From an uncultured Tateyamaria sp. (lineage in GTDB: Bacteria; Pseudomonadota; Alphaproteobacteria; Rhodobacterales; Rhodobacteraceae), in NCBI GenBank assembly GCA_947501275.1, contig CANMVD010000001.1:806001-870000 (forward strand): a DNA stretch of 64,000 nt, in the 5' to 3' direction. Under the pieces are notes generated by a model that was not told where the DNA came from, made no database searches, and saw only the letters and a list, made by a program, of their open reading frames with translations. Position numbers and translations under genes: made by a program. The first letter of the stretch is position 1; each line of letters begins with the position of its first letter. Shown here piece by piece: positions 1 through 10,902 of this stretch.

Positions 1-584
1 TTGCGCACGAACACCCGCAGGCCGAAAAACACGACCACGTTGTGCTGCACATGAACAACGGTGCGCGTATCACGTTCAATGACCCGCGGCGGTTCGGTGC
101 GATGGACCTGATGCAGACTGCCACTGCAGACCAGCACAAATTGTTGGCTGTGCTGGGTCCTGAACCACTTGGCAACGACTTCCACGAAAACCACCTGATC
201 GCTGCATTCAAAAACAAGAACACGCCCGTCAAATCGGCACTGCTGGATCAGAGAATCGTCGCGGGTTTGGGCAACATCTATGTGTGTGAAGCGTTATTCC
301 GTGGTGGCATCGCACCGACGCGCAAAGCGGGCCAAATTTCGAAACGCCGTGTCTCCGCCCTCGTGCCCATCATCCGTGACGTGTTGTCAGAAGCGATCGA
401 AGCAGGCGGTTCATCCTTGCGTGACTTCCGCCAAGCCGATGGAGAACTTGGATATTTTCAACACCGCTTTGATGTGTATGGGCGCGAAGGTGCACCCTGT
501 TCGACCACCGGATGCACCGCGCACATCACCCGTATCGTGCAATCGGGGCGGTCTTCTTTCTACTGCAAGTCGTGCCAATCATAG
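1..584 (+). CDS. mutM: Formamidopyrimidine-DNA glycosylase, C-terminal part (5' end outside window)
   Basis: Base-excision repair glycosylase/AP lyase that removes oxidised purines such as 8-oxoguanine. The reading frame is open from the first bases of the window, so the catalytic N-terminal Pro-Glu is not visible. What is visible is the core segment with [15 protein letters not shown], the helix-two-turn-helix segment ([19 protein letters not shown]) that binds DNA, and a C-terminal zinc finger ending in YCKSCQS with its paired cysteines upstream (CSTTGC). The gene ends 63 bp before an enoyl-CoA hydratase on the same strand. Identification is firm; only the missing 5' part is uncertain. Confidence 0.95.
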   Translation, partial: AHEHPQAEKHDHVVLHMNNGARITFNDPRRFGAMDLMQTATADQHKLLAVLGPEPLGNDFHENHLIAAFKNKNTPVKSALLDQRIVAGLGNIYVCEALFRGGIAPTRKAGQISKRRVSALVPIIRDVLSEAIEAGGSSLRDFRQADGELGYFQHRFDVYGREGAPCSTTGCTAHITRIVQSGRSSFYCKSCQS

Positions 585-647
585 CTTGAAACGATGTGCT
601 AGAGTGGTAATGCTCGGCCCTCAATGGCAACGGATGAAAGCAGACAC

Positions 648-1424
648 ATGGCCTATGAGACGATCATCGTCGACTTAGAAGACCACATCGCCAAAATCAC
701 CCTAAATCGCCCTGACGCACTGAACGCGCTCAACGACCAGCTGATGACAGAGCTGGCTGATGCTATGGCAGCCGCGCAAAGCAACGATAAGGTGCGGTGC
801 ATTGTGATTACCGGTTCGGAAAAGGCATTCGCCGCCGGGGCTGACATCGCGATGATGAAAGACAAATCCTATGTCGAAGTCTTCACCGAAGACCTGTTCG
901 GCCCAGAAACCGATGTCATCACCCGCACCCGCAAACCTGTAATTGCCGCCGTGGCTGGTTACGCGCTGGGCGGGGGCTGCGAACTGGCAATGATGTGCGA
1001 CTTTATCATTGCTGCCGACACGGCCAAATTCGGACAGCCCGAAATCAACCTCGGGGTTATGGCGGGAATCGGGGGCACCCAGCGCCTTACGCGCGCAGTG
1101 GGCAAGGCCAAGGCGATGGACATGAACCTCACCGGGCGCTTTATGGACGCCGAGGAGGCCGAGCGTGCTGGGCTGGTCAGCCGCGTCGTACCTGCCAAAA
1201 AACTCATGGACGAAGCAATGGGCGCAGCCACCAAGATCTCCGAGAAATCGATGATCTCGGCCATGGCGGTCAAGGAATCAGTGAACCGCGCCTTCGAAGT
1301 CCCTCTGCGTGAAGGACTGCTGTTTGAACGCCGCGTGTTCCACTCTCTCTTCGCCACTGAAGACCAGAAAGAAGGTATGAGCGCGTTCCTCGAAAAACGC
1401 GAAGCGCAGTTCCGGGACAAGTAG
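648..1424 (+). CDS. Enoyl-CoA hydratase, crotonase family
   Basis: A 258-residue crotonase-fold protein that probably hydrates trans-2-enoyl-CoA in fatty-acid beta-oxidation or a related acyl-CoA pathway. The oxyanion-hole segment AFAAGADI (about residues 60-67) and the two catalytic glutamates, Glu112 in GGGCEL and Glu132 in GQPEINLG, are present with the 20-residue spacing of classical enoyl-CoA hydratases. I chose the ATG giving [10 protein letters not shown] because family members start there; an upstream in-frame ATG at 624 adds eight residues without better support. A TTGAAA-like -35 sits near 586, but its -10 is poor. It stands alone between mutM and rpsT, so the exact acyl substrate cannot be read from context. 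Confidence 0.9.
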   Translation: MAYETIIVDLEDHIAKITLNRPDALNALNDQLMTELADAMAAAQSNDKVRCIVITGSEKAFAAGADIAMMKDKSYVEVFTEDLFGPETDVITRTRKPVIAAVAGYALGGGCELAMMCDFIIAADTAKFGQPEINLGVMAGIGGTQRLTRAVGKAKAMDMNLTGRFMDAEEAERAGLVSRVVPAKKLMDEAMGAATKISEKSMISAMAVKESVNRAFEVPLREGLLFERRVFHSLFATEDQKEGMSAFLEKREAQFRDK

Positions 1425-1516
1425 TACTTTGGTCCGATCACAGTTTCTTCTGACTGAAAATACCACGGGGGAAAGCGCGCAGCGCTTGGGGGCGGAGCTC
1501 CCTTATCCCTGCGGTG

Positions 1517-1545
1517 TTGACTCGGAATTGTCTCAGGCCTATACG
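1517..1545 (+). promoter_or_regulatory. Probable sigma-70 promoter of rpsT
   Basis: TTGACT (1517-1522) and TATACG (1540-1545) are separated by 17 bp, giving a good housekeeping promoter with a predicted start near 1552, about 40 nt before the rpsT start codon. The match is by inspection only. It fits a short, strongly expressed ribosomal-protein transcript that ends at the hairpin at 1879. Confidence 0.6.
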
Positions 1546-1590
1546 CGCCACTTCTGAAACTACCGCACCAATAGATTGGGACGAGATAAA

Positions 1591-1854
1591 ATGGCAAATT
1601 CGCCTCAGGCCAAGAAACGGGCCCGCCAAAACGCGAAACGTTTCGAAGTGAACAAAGCACGCCGCTCGCGGATTCGCACGTATCTGCGCCGCGTCGAAGA
1701 GGCGATCGCCTCTGGTGATAAGGACGCAGCGGGCGAGGCCCTCAAAGCGGCACAGCCCGAACTGATGCGCGGAATCACTAAGGGCGTGTATCATAAAAAC
1801 ACCGTTGCCCGGAAAATGTCGCGACTCTCCGCTCGGGTGAAGTCGCTGGGCTGA
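1591..1854 (+). CDS. rpsT: 30S ribosomal protein S20
   Basis: Small-subunit ribosomal protein S20, 87 residues, which binds 16S rRNA early in assembly. The sequence is very basic and begins [13 protein letters not shown], the usual S20 start, with the conserved helical segment and a C-terminal [16 protein letters not shown]. The ATG at 1591 was preferred over the in-frame upstream start at 1576 because S20 proteins start at MAN. It is monocistronic: a promoter lies in front and a strong intrinsic terminator 25 bp behind. Placement just upstream of dnaA is common in alphaproteobacteria. Confidence 0.97.
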   Translation: MANSPQAKKRARQNAKRFEVNKARRSRIRTYLRRVEEAIASGDKDAAGEALKAAQPELMRGITKGVYHKNTVARKMSRLSARVKSLG

Positions 1855-1878
1855 TTCCCCCGTAACGCGAAGATAGAA

Positions 1879-1906
1879 AGCGCCGCTGATGAGCGGCGCT
1901 TTTTTT
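1879..1906 (+). terminator. Rho-independent terminator of rpsT
   Basis: AGCGCCGC (1879-1886), loop TGATGA, GCGGCGCT (1893-1900), then a T run. The perfect 8-bp GC-rich stem with a U tract is 25 bp after the rpsT stop codon. Confidence 0.9.
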
Positions 1907-2353
1907 GTTTTTGACATAAAAACAAGGCCTGCACAGATTCTCTCTGCAAAAAATCGGAGTCAATAATGAAGTTCTGTGGACGCACCGCTCACGATCTTGC
2001 TACCACCCTTCTTGCGACTCGTCGTCGCCTTGGGGGGACAGGCCACACCCGGACATAGCAACAGCTGTTCTGGTGTGGCGCGGAAACGTCAGTTTACTGA
2101 CGCTGCTGTGTTTGTTGGGGATCATTGATCCAAAGCTGACCTGTCAAAATTTGGGTGTGCGGGACGGCATATAGCGTCTGATCGGGACTTCCCGACTTCG
2201 ATGCTGTGCCCTGTCTGTAAATATCCGGAAGGATCGAGTCCGCCGACGTTAGGCAGCGGGGTGGTTTCGGTCGGCCTTGAGTAGTGAGTGTAGGCCCAGT
2301 GCGCGGGCAGTTTTGAAGATGTTAACCGACGGCTGAAGGGACGGTACGTACAA
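1907..2353 (+). promoter_or_regulatory. Long gene-free dnaA leader/promoter region
   Basis: About 450 bp without a credible gene. TTGACA at 1911-1916 with CAGATT at 1934-1939 (17-bp spacing) is one possible promoter, which would give a long 5' leader. A small hairpin (CGTCAG, TTTA, CTGACG) lies at about 2087-2102. A half CtrA-like motif, TTTT-N7-TTAAC, is at 2311-2326. The ribosome site of dnaA is GAAGGGA, about 10 bp before the ATG. I find no TTATCCACA-type DnaA box cluster and no AT-rich unwinding element, so this does not look like the origin despite lying next to dnaA. Confidence 0.45.
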
Positions 2354-3739
2354 ATGACGCAAGAAGAATGGGGACAGCTGAGACAACGGCTGCTCAAGAC
2401 AGTAGGCCAGAACAATTACACAACGTGGATCGAACCACTCAAGTTTCGCGACATGCAAGATGGTGTGGCCACCTTTAACGTACCAACCAATTTCATGGGC
2501 AACTATGTCAGCCAGAACTTCTCCGACTTGATTCTGCATGAACTGAAGTCCGAAGATGACAGTGTGCGTCGCCTCAGCTTTGCCGTGGCCGCAAATTCAC
2601 ATGGGCGACCCAGCATCCCCGCAGTGACCCAACCGACATCCGTCCGTGCCGCATCTGCTAGCCATTCGGCCTCAACCAGCGCGCCAGCACATTCCGTCCT
2701 ATCCGCCGCGCCACTGGATCGCCGCTTTACCTTTGACAGCTTTGTTGTGGGTAAACCTAACGAACTGGCCCACGCCGCAGCCAAGCGCGTTGCCGAAGGT
2801 GGTCCGGTCACCTTCAACCCATTGTTTCTCTATGGTGGTGTTGGTCTCGGCAAAACCCACCTGATGCACGCGATCGCTTGGGAACTGCAAACCCGCCGTC
2901 CTGATCTGAATGTGCTCTATCTCTCTGCCGAACAATTTATGTACCGCTTCGTCCAAGCCTTGCGTGATCGCAAAATGATGGACTTCAAGGAAATCTTCCG
3001 CTCCGTCGACGTGCTGATGGTCGATGACGTCCAATTCATCGCCGGCAAAGATTCCACGCAAGAAGAGTTCTTCCACACCTTCAACGCGCTGGTGGATCAG
3101 AACAAACAAATCATCATCTCCGCAGACCGCGCCCCGGGCGAAATCAAAGACCTAGAGGACCGCGTGAAGTCCCGTCTGCAATGCGGCCTCGTCGTAGATC
3201 TGCACCCCACCGACTACGAACTGCGCCTCGGCATTCTGCAATCCAAAGTCGAACAGCAAATGGCCACCTACCCTGATCTGCGCGTTGAAGAGGGCGTCCT
3301 GGAGTTTCTGGCTCTGCGAATCTCGACCAATGTGCGTGTCCTCGAAGGGGCACTGACGCGGCTCTTCGCCTTTGCCTCACTTGTGGGCCGCAAGATCGAC
3401 ATGGACCTGACGCAGGACTGTCTGGCCGATGTTTTGCGCGCGTCTGAGCGCAAAATCACCGTCGAAGAAATCCAGCGCCGTGTGTCCGAACACTACAACA
3501 TCCGCCTGTCGGATATGATCGGCCCCAAACGCCTGCGCAGCTATGCCCGTCCCCGTCAGGTGGCGATGTATCTGTGCAAACAACTCACCTCGCGCTCCCT
3601 GCCTGAAATCGGGCGTCGCTTTGGCGGACGGGACCACACAACAGTGATGCATGGCGTGCGCCGCATCGAAGAGCTGAAACAGCAAGACGGCCAGATCGCA
3701 GAAGACCTCGAACTGCTGCGCCGCTCGCTCGAAGCCTAG
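2354..3739 (+). CDS. dnaA: Chromosomal replication initiator protein DnaA
   Basis: AAA+ initiator ATPase that binds DnaA boxes and opens the origin. At 461 residues it is of normal length. Domain I is about residues 1-90, followed by a short Ser/Ala-rich linker. The AAA+ core has Walker A GGVGLGKTH at about 160-168 and Walker B DDVQFIAG at about 222. The C-terminal DNA-binding domain carries the DnaA signature GRDHTTVMHG at about 425. It is followed by a pseudogene rather than directly by dnaN, so the usual dnaA-dnaN adjacency is interrupted by about 1.1 kb. The probable origin is some 50 kb to the right. Confidence 0.98.
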   Translation: MTQEEWGQLRQRLLKTVGQNNYTTWIEPLKFRDMQDGVATFNVPTNFMGNYVSQNFSDLILHELKSEDDSVRRLSFAVAANSHGRPSIPAVTQPTSVRAASASHSASTSAPAHSVLSAAPLDRRFTFDSFVVGKPNELAHAAAKRVAEGGPVTFNPLFLYGGVGLGKTHLMHAIAWELQTRRPDLNVLYLSAEQFMYRFVQALRDRKMMDFKEIFRSVDVLMVDDVQFIAGKDSTQEEFFHTFNALVDQNKQIIISADRAPGEIKDLEDRVKSRLQCGLVVDLHPTDYELRLGILQSKVEQQMATYPDLRVEEGVLEFLALRISTNVRVLEGALTRLFAFASLVGRKIDMDLTQDCLADVLRASERKITVEEIQRRVSEHYNIRLSDMIGPKRLRSYARPRQVAMYLCKQLTSRSLPEIGRRFGGRDHTTVMHGVRRIEELKQQDGQIAEDLELLRRSLEA

Positions 3740-3779
3740 GCCACAGCGTCAAGTAATCCGTTGATCGCTCAACACATTG

Positions 3780-3807
3780 CCTCCACTCATCCGTAAATGG
3801 GTGGAGG
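3780..3807 (+). promoter_or_regulatory. Stem-loop covering the ribosome site of the following pseudogene
   Basis: CCTCCACTCAT (3780-3790) can pair with ATGGGTGGAGG (3797-3807) around a CCGTAA loop, an 11-bp stem with one G-U pair. The right arm contains the GGAGG Shine-Dalgarno (3803-3807), 5 bp before ATG 3813. No T run follows, so it is not a typical terminator. It is better read as a structure that could mask the ribosome site, or as a remnant of one. Confidence 0.5.
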
Positions 3808-3812
3808 AAAAC

Positions 3813-4636
3813 ATGACTGATTTTACAGTTAGCTAAGATTCCGGATGCTACAGTATCGGGTTTTTCAACTCATCAACCTACCCCGGCAGTGTCACGATCC
3901 AGAACGCCTCAGCGCTCGCTGGTGTCAAAGTACTTGCATAGGTCTGGAACGGCGGCGCCGCGGTCAGTGGCTTTATGCAGGTGACGTCCGCGTTTATCGT
4001 CTCCAACACGCTCAACGGCAGAGACCAACTGCGCGTCTTCATCAAACCAGATGAGAACGTGAACGGGGACGACCTGCAACTGTCTTTTGATGTCTCCAGA
4101 TCGAGGCGCTTTGACCCCTCTGTCATCACCGTTCCGCGTGACTTCGACATCGTGGCATCAGAAGATTCACCAATTGGGCTGACGATCAGCAATTCCATTG
4201 CAGACGAATCCGACTCGACGCTGCAGATCGGCTCTGTCAGCGATTCCGATCCCGACAATTACCCAGCACTGGACAATCAGCTTTTTTGACCCGACCTTTG
4301 GGCAGCTTTCCATGAGCTTTGACCGGCTCGTTGCGCTGAACGGTCTGGACTACACATAACCGCGCGACAGCGGTCTCCATGACATCGATGGGCTGAGCCG
4401 GATCGAACTAGATGTTGTGTTACGCGCGACAGACCCGGACGAGGCCGTGATCGACCTTGGCACGATTGGACCTGACCTGATCGAAGGCAGCCAAGATTTT
4501 AGCCAATTGAGCATCCGTGAGACCGGCAACGGCACAGTTCTTGTCACCTGTGGGGGGTGAGCGCGTGGTGCTTGTGGACGACAATGGCACCCTGACAACT
4601 GCTGATCTGACCGAAAGCGACTTCATTTTCGTCTAG
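3813..4636 (+). pseudogene. Decayed secreted or surface protein, calcium-binding/hemolysin type
   Basis: Starting at an ATG with an excellent GGAGG site, the frame reads MTDFTVS and hits TAA at 3834. It continues in frame with recognisable protein sequence to TAG at 3939 and on to TGA at 4287. There a run of six T marks a frameshift into the next frame (FFDPTFGQLSMSFDRLVALN), which meets TAA at 4357 and TGA at 4558. A run of six G at 4552 marks a second frameshift to a tail ending in DLTESDFIFV and TAG at 4634. The acidic Asp/Gly-rich composition and the DDFIF-like ending resemble C-termini of large calcium-binding proteins of roseobacters, but the exact family is not certain. Three in-frame nonsense codons plus two shifts mean a dead gene. 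Confidence 0.75.
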
Positions 4637-4656
4637 GCGCAGCATTTGCACCACAG

Positions 4657-4684
4657 ACAGGTCCCCTTGAGGGCACCTGTTTTG
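4657..4684 (+). terminator. Probable terminator retained behind the pseudogene
   Basis: ACAGGT-C-CCC, loop TTGA, GGG-C-ACCTGT (4657-4680) is a 9-bp stem with one C-C mismatch, followed by TTTT. It lies 20 bp after the last stop codon of the pseudogene and would insulate dnaN. Confidence 0.55.
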
Positions 4685-4816
4685 CATTTGGCTCCCCGTG
4701 ATCTTGACGACCCCGCCGCCAAACTGGACAAACAACAAAAGCCTTGTGATGCGGTGTGGTTGGGATAGTGTGCCCTTCCGGTGAAATGCCCCGAAAATCT
4801 GCTGGGAGTGGGACAT

Positions 4817-5935
4817 ATGAAAATCAGTGTGGAACGCGGCGTATTGCTGAAAGCGGTCAGCCAAGCCCAATCCGTCGTCGAACGGCGCAACACGATCCCG
4901 ATCCTCGCCAATGTGCTGATCGAAGCCGAAGGCTCTGACGTGACCTTCCGCGCCACCGATTTGGACATCGAAGTCGTCGACAAAGCCCCCGCACAGGTCG
5001 AACGCGCAGGCGCCACCACAGTCGCTGCCACAACCCTGCATGAGATCGTGCGCAAATTGCCTGACGGAGCCCTCATCACCCTCAGCGCCGACAGCGCCGC
5101 AGGGCGTTTGTCGGTTGAAGCGGGACGGTCAAACTTTTCACTCGCGACACTGCCCAAGGAAGATTTTCCCGTGATGGCATCGTCCGAATACGCTTCGAAC
5201 TTCTCCGTACCGGCAGCCCAGTTGCGCCGTTTGTTCGACAAATCGAAATTCGCCATTTCGACCGAAGAGACGCGCTACTATCTGAACGGCGTTTACATGC
5301 ATATCGCCGAAGGCGACGATGGTACGGCCCTGCGCTGTGTGGCCACCGATGGCCACCGACTTGCCCGCATCGACAGCGCACTGCCCGAAGGGTCCGCAGA
5401 TATGCCTGGCGTGATCGTGCCGCGCAAAACAGTGGGCGAATTGCGCAAACTGCTGGACGAAGACGACATGCAGATCGCGGTCAGCGTGTCTGAAACCAAG
5501 GTTCGCTTTGCGACGCCCGACATCACCCTGACTTCCAAAGTCATCGACGGCACCTTCCCAGATTACACCCGCGTGATCCCTGCGGGCAACACCCGCAAGC
5601 TGGAAGTAGACGCATCCGATTTCGCCAAGGCTGTAGACCGTGTTGCAACCGTATCGTCCGAACGATCCCGCGCTGTGAAGTTGCAATTGGACGAAGACCG
5701 CTTGGTCTTAAGCGTCAATGCACCCGACAGCGGCGCGGCTGAGGAAGAACTGGCTGTGGCCTATGCAGACGAACGTCTCGAAATCGGGTTCAACGCCAAG
5801 TACCTTCTGGAAATTGCCAGCCAAGTGGATCGCGAAAACGCTGTCTTTATGTTCAACTCGTCCGGCGACCCGACCCTGATGCGGGAAGGCAATGACCTGT
5901 CGGCTGTCTACGTCGTCATGCCGATGCGTGTGTGA
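4817..5935 (+). CDS. dnaN: DNA polymerase III subunit beta (sliding clamp)
   Basis: Ring-shaped processivity clamp of the replicase, 372 residues, the normal length for the family. It starts MKISVERGVLLKAV and ends with the typical YVVMPMRV tail. Three clamp subdomains are recognisable by length and by motifs such as RRNTIPILANVLIEA near the N-terminus and TDGHRLARID in the middle. The start was set at 4817, after a GGGAG ribosome site; the longer frame from 4781 adds unrelated residues. recF follows 64 bp downstream, so the two may share a transcript. Confidence 0.97.
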   Translation: MKISVERGVLLKAVSQAQSVVERRNTIPILANVLIEAEGSDVTFRATDLDIEVVDKAPAQVERAGATTVAATTLHEIVRKLPDGALITLSADSAAGRLSVEAGRSNFSLATLPKEDFPVMASSEYASNFSVPAAQLRRLFDKSKFAISTEETRYYLNGVYMHIAEGDDGTALRCVATDGHRLARIDSALPEGSADMPGVIVPRKTVGELRKLLDEDDMQIAVSVSETKVRFATPDITLTSKVIDGTFPDYTRVIPAGNTRKLEVDASDFAKAVDRVATVSSERSRAVKLQLDEDRLVLSVNAPDSGAAEEELAVAYADERLEIGFNAKYLLEIASQVDRENAVFMFNSSGDPTLMREGNDLSAVYVVMPMRV

Positions 5936-5999
5936 CGATTGTTCTGCGAATAATCGTGCCACCGGCAGGGAATTGTTTTGAACAGAGAAGGGGCAGCGC

Positions 6000-7100
6000 A
6001 TGACGCTGTCCCTTTCTGCATTAACGCTGTCTCATTTCCGCTCGCACAAGGTGGCGCGTTTGGCATTGGACGCACGGCCCGTCGCAATTTGTGGACCCAA
6101 CGGTGCGGGCAAGACCAACATCCTTGAAGCGGTGTCCCTGTTTTCTCCCGGACGAGGACTGCGCCGATCTTCAGCCGAAGACATGACCCGACGTCCTGAG
6201 GCTCTGGGGTGGAAACTGACAGGAGTTTTGCATTCTCTGGCGCAAGTCCATGAAGTCGAGACATGGTCCGAAGGTGGTGCCGCACGGCAGGTTCGCATTG
6301 ATGGCAAGGCCGCCGCACAAACGGCATTGGGCCGCATTGCCCGTGTGTTGTGGCTGATTCCTGCAATGGACAGACTGTGGATTGAAGGAGCTGAAGGGCG
6401 GCGGCGATTCCTGGATCGCATGACCCTGAGCTTTGTACCCGACCATGCCCAACAATCGTTGGAGTACGAAAAAGCCATGCGCGAGCGCAATCGTTTGCTC
6501 AAAGACATGGTGCGCGATGCCCATTGGTATGCGGCCCTGGAAACACGCATGGCAGAGACAGGAACCGCCATTCATGCCAATCGATTGCAGGCACTAAAGG
6601 ATCTGGAAGAGGCACAGAGCGGCGCACAAACAGCCTTCCCGGCCGCTAATTTGACCCTGCAACCGGGTGAGCTGGGGATGCCAGACACCGTGGACGGTTT
6701 ACGGGATGCGCTGGCCGCCGGTCGCAAACGCGATTTATCAGCCGGGCGGACTCTGATCGGGCCACACCGCGCAGATCTCTACGGTGTCTATGCCGCCAAG
6801 GATGTACCCGCCAAGGATTGTTCAACCGGCGAGCAAAAGGCGCTGCTTGTGTCACTGATCCTTGCAAACGCACGGGCCTTGGCACGGGATTTTGGAGCGC
6901 CACCACTTTTGTTGCTGGATGAAGTGGCTGCACATCTGGATGCAGATCGCCGTGCTGCGCTCTATGACGAGATATGCGCCTTGGGCGCACAGGCGTGGAT
7001 GACAGGGACAGAGACGTCGCTGTTTGAGGGGTTGGGGCAGCGGGCGCAGTACCTCAACGTCACAGAGACGGACGGTGCCAGCATGGTGGATACGTTATGA
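6000..7100 (+). CDS. recF: DNA replication and repair protein RecF
   Basis: SMC-like ATPase that helps load RecA at gaps, 366 residues. Walker A GPNGAGKTN is at about residues 32-40, the ABC-type signature STGEQKALL at about 276, and Walker B LLLLDEVAAHLD near 303. AGAAGGGG gives a good ribosome site before the ATG. Its stop codon overlaps the start of a LysE-family exporter (ATGA at 7097), implying translational coupling of two unrelated functions. In many relatives recF is followed directly by gyrB. Confidence 0.95.
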   Translation: MTLSLSALTLSHFRSHKVARLALDARPVAICGPNGAGKTNILEAVSLFSPGRGLRRSSAEDMTRRPEALGWKLTGVLHSLAQVHEVETWSEGGAARQVRIDGKAAAQTALGRIARVLWLIPAMDRLWIEGAEGRRRFLDRMTLSFVPDHAQQSLEYEKAMRERNRLLKDMVRDAHWYAALETRMAETGTAIHANRLQALKDLEEAQSGAQTAFPAANLTLQPGELGMPDTVDGLRDALAAGRKRDLSAGRTLIGPHRADLYGVYAAKDVPAKDCSTGEQKALLVSLILANARALARDFGAPPLLLLDEVAAHLDADRRAALYDEICALGAQAWMTGTETSLFEGLGQRAQYLNVTETDGASMVDTL

Positions 7101-7717
7101 CACTCGGTATTTGGGATATCGCACTATATGCGGGCGCACTGCTGGTTCTGTTCCTCACGCCCGGACCCGTCTGGGTCGGGTTGATTGCACGCAGCCTGTC
7201 GGGCGGGTTCCACGCGGCGTGGCCGCTCGCACTAGGCGTGGTCATCGGAGACGTGCTGTGGTCGCTGTTGGCGATCTTTGGGATCACTTGGATCCTGTCG
7301 CTATATGGTGGCTTTCTCGAGGTGCTGAAGTGGGTGGCAGCAGGGATCTTTGTGCTGATGGGCGTTCTGGTGATCCGCGGCGCGGGCAAGGCCATCGGCA
7401 CCGACAGCAGGCTCACCCGACCCGGTATGTGGGCCGGATTTGTCGCCGGGCTTGCGGTGATATTGGGCAACCCCAAAGCGATCCTGTTTTACATGGGGAT
7501 GCTGCCGGGCTTCTTCGATCTGACTCGGCTGACATGGCTGGATATCGCAATCATCATATCACTTTCAGCCATTGTGCCGCTGTTTGGAAACCTCGCCATG
7601 GCGCTGTTCATCGACCGTGCGCGGCGTTTGATATCCTCGCCTACGGCCCTCAGACGAATGAACCTAACAGCGGGTGCCTTGCTCATCTGCGTGGGCCTGG
7701 TCATCCCCCTGACGTAA
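7097..7717 (+). CDS. LysE/RhtB family exporter
   Basis: Inner-membrane protein of 206 residues with about six hydrophobic segments, probably exporting amino acids or related small molecules. The family motif near the N-terminus (LFLTPGPVWVGLIARSL, about residues 17-33), the GDVLW segment, and the conserved GNPKAILFY stretch in the second half mark it as LysE/RhtB/Cmr type. The start overlaps the recF stop by 4 bp. The substrate cannot be told from sequence. It separates recF from gyrB, which carries its own promoter just behind this gene. Confidence 0.88.
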   Translation: MTLGIWDIALYAGALLVLFLTPGPVWVGLIARSLSGGFHAAWPLALGVVIGDVLWSLLAIFGITWILSLYGGFLEVLKWVAAGIFVLMGVLVIRGAGKAIGTDSRLTRPGMWAGFVAGLAVILGNPKAILFYMGMLPGFFDLTRLTWLDIAIIISLSAIVPLFGNLAMALFIDRARRLISSPTALRRMNLTAGALLICVGLVIPLT

Positions 7718-7731
7718 AACGCAAAATCTTG

Positions 7732-7770
7732 TGTCACCTGCGTGACATTCCCCCCCGAAAACGGTATATT
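7732..7770 (+). promoter_or_regulatory. gyrB promoter with inverted repeat overlapping the -35
   Basis: GTGACA (7742-7747) and TATATT (7765-7770) are 17 bp apart, a strong sigma-70 match, with a predicted start about 20 bp before the gyrB ATG. The -35 is also the right arm of a perfect inverted repeat TGTCAC-CTGC-GTGACA (7732-7747). That geometry would suit a repressor operator, although the repeat may be coincidental. Confidence 0.6.
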
Positions 7771-7797
7771 TTGCGCAACTTCATAAAGGCCCGATAA

Positions 7798-10215
<2,418 letters not shown>

Positions 10216-10218
10216 GCC

Positions 10219-10899
10219 ATGGCGACACCCGAAGCTGCGTATGACCTTCTAGCTCGTTGTGACACGCCCAACAACCAGGACATGCTGGCGCGCGCGAGAG
10301 ACTTTTACGATCAGATCAAGACACGGCGGACTGTGCGGGACTTTGACACTGCCCCCGTCCCCCAAGACGTAATCGAAGCCTGCATTGCTGCGGCTGGTAC
10401 TGCCCCTTCCGGGGCCAATCAGCAGCCATGGCATTTCGTGGCAGTCAGAGACGCCGAAACGAAACGTCAAATCCGTGACGCTGCCGAAGCCGAGGAACGC
10501 AGATTCTATGATGGCGGCGCGGGTGACGCATGGCTTGAGGCACTGGCGCCAATCGGGACGGATGCAGACAAACCACACCTGGAAGACGCCGCGTGGTTGA
10601 TCGTGGTCTTTGCCCAACGCTACGGAGTGAACCCAGACGGCAGCCGAGCGAAACATTACTATGTGCCCGAAAGCGTAGGGATTGCGACGGGGATGTTGTT
10701 GACCGCCTTGCACATGTCGGGGTTAGTGACGCTAACGCACACACCCAACCCTATGGGGTTCCTGCGGGACCTGTTGGGGCGACCAGACAGCGAAAAAGCG
10801 ACAATGATCATTGCGGTCGGTCACGCTGCCCAGGGAGCAACTGTCCCGAAAATGGCCAAGATCAAAAAACCGCTTTCTGATATTCTGACTGTACGCTGA
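10219..10899 (+). CDS. Iodotyrosine-deiodinase-like FMN nitroreductase-fold protein
   Basis: FMN-dependent nitroreductase-superfamily protein, 226 residues. RRTVRDF (about 36-42) and SGANQQPWHF (64-73) form the FMN site. Unlike ordinary nitroreductases it carries the lid of iodotyrosine deiodinase: Glu93, Tyr97 and Lys118, at the spacing (4 and 21) of human Glu157, Tyr161 and Lys182, which clamp the amino-acid zwitterion. Downstream, HYY, ESVGIATGMLLTAL, GLVTLTHTP and LLGRP also follow the deiodinase pattern. Reductive dehalogenation of halotyrosines is therefore a reasonable inference, untested here. It sits 3 bp after gyrB and ends 3 bp before the extensin-like gene, so all three may share a transcript. 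Confidence 0.85.
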   Translation: MATPEAAYDLLARCDTPNNQDMLARARDFYDQIKTRRTVRDFDTAPVPQDVIEACIAAAGTAPSGANQQPWHFVAVRDAETKRQIRDAAEAEERRFYDGGAGDAWLEALAPIGTDADKPHLEDAAWLIVVFAQRYGVNPDGSRAKHYYVPESVGIATGMLLTALHMSGLVTLTHTPNPMGFLRDLLGRPDSEKATMIIAVGHAAQGATVPKMAKIKKPLSDILTVR

Positions 10900-10902
10900 A
10901 CA

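Noticed and set aside
959-1660. Long minus-strand frame opposite the enoyl-CoA hydratase
   Set aside because: Shadow of a well-conserved gene; composition is Arg/Ser/Pro-rich with no family features.
2311-2326. CtrA site before dnaA
   Set aside because: Only the right half (TTAAC) matches; the left half is TTTT.
1907-2353. Origin of replication next to dnaA
   Set aside because: No DnaA-box cluster and no AT-rich unwinding region; the 54.6-55.0 kb gap is a much better fit.
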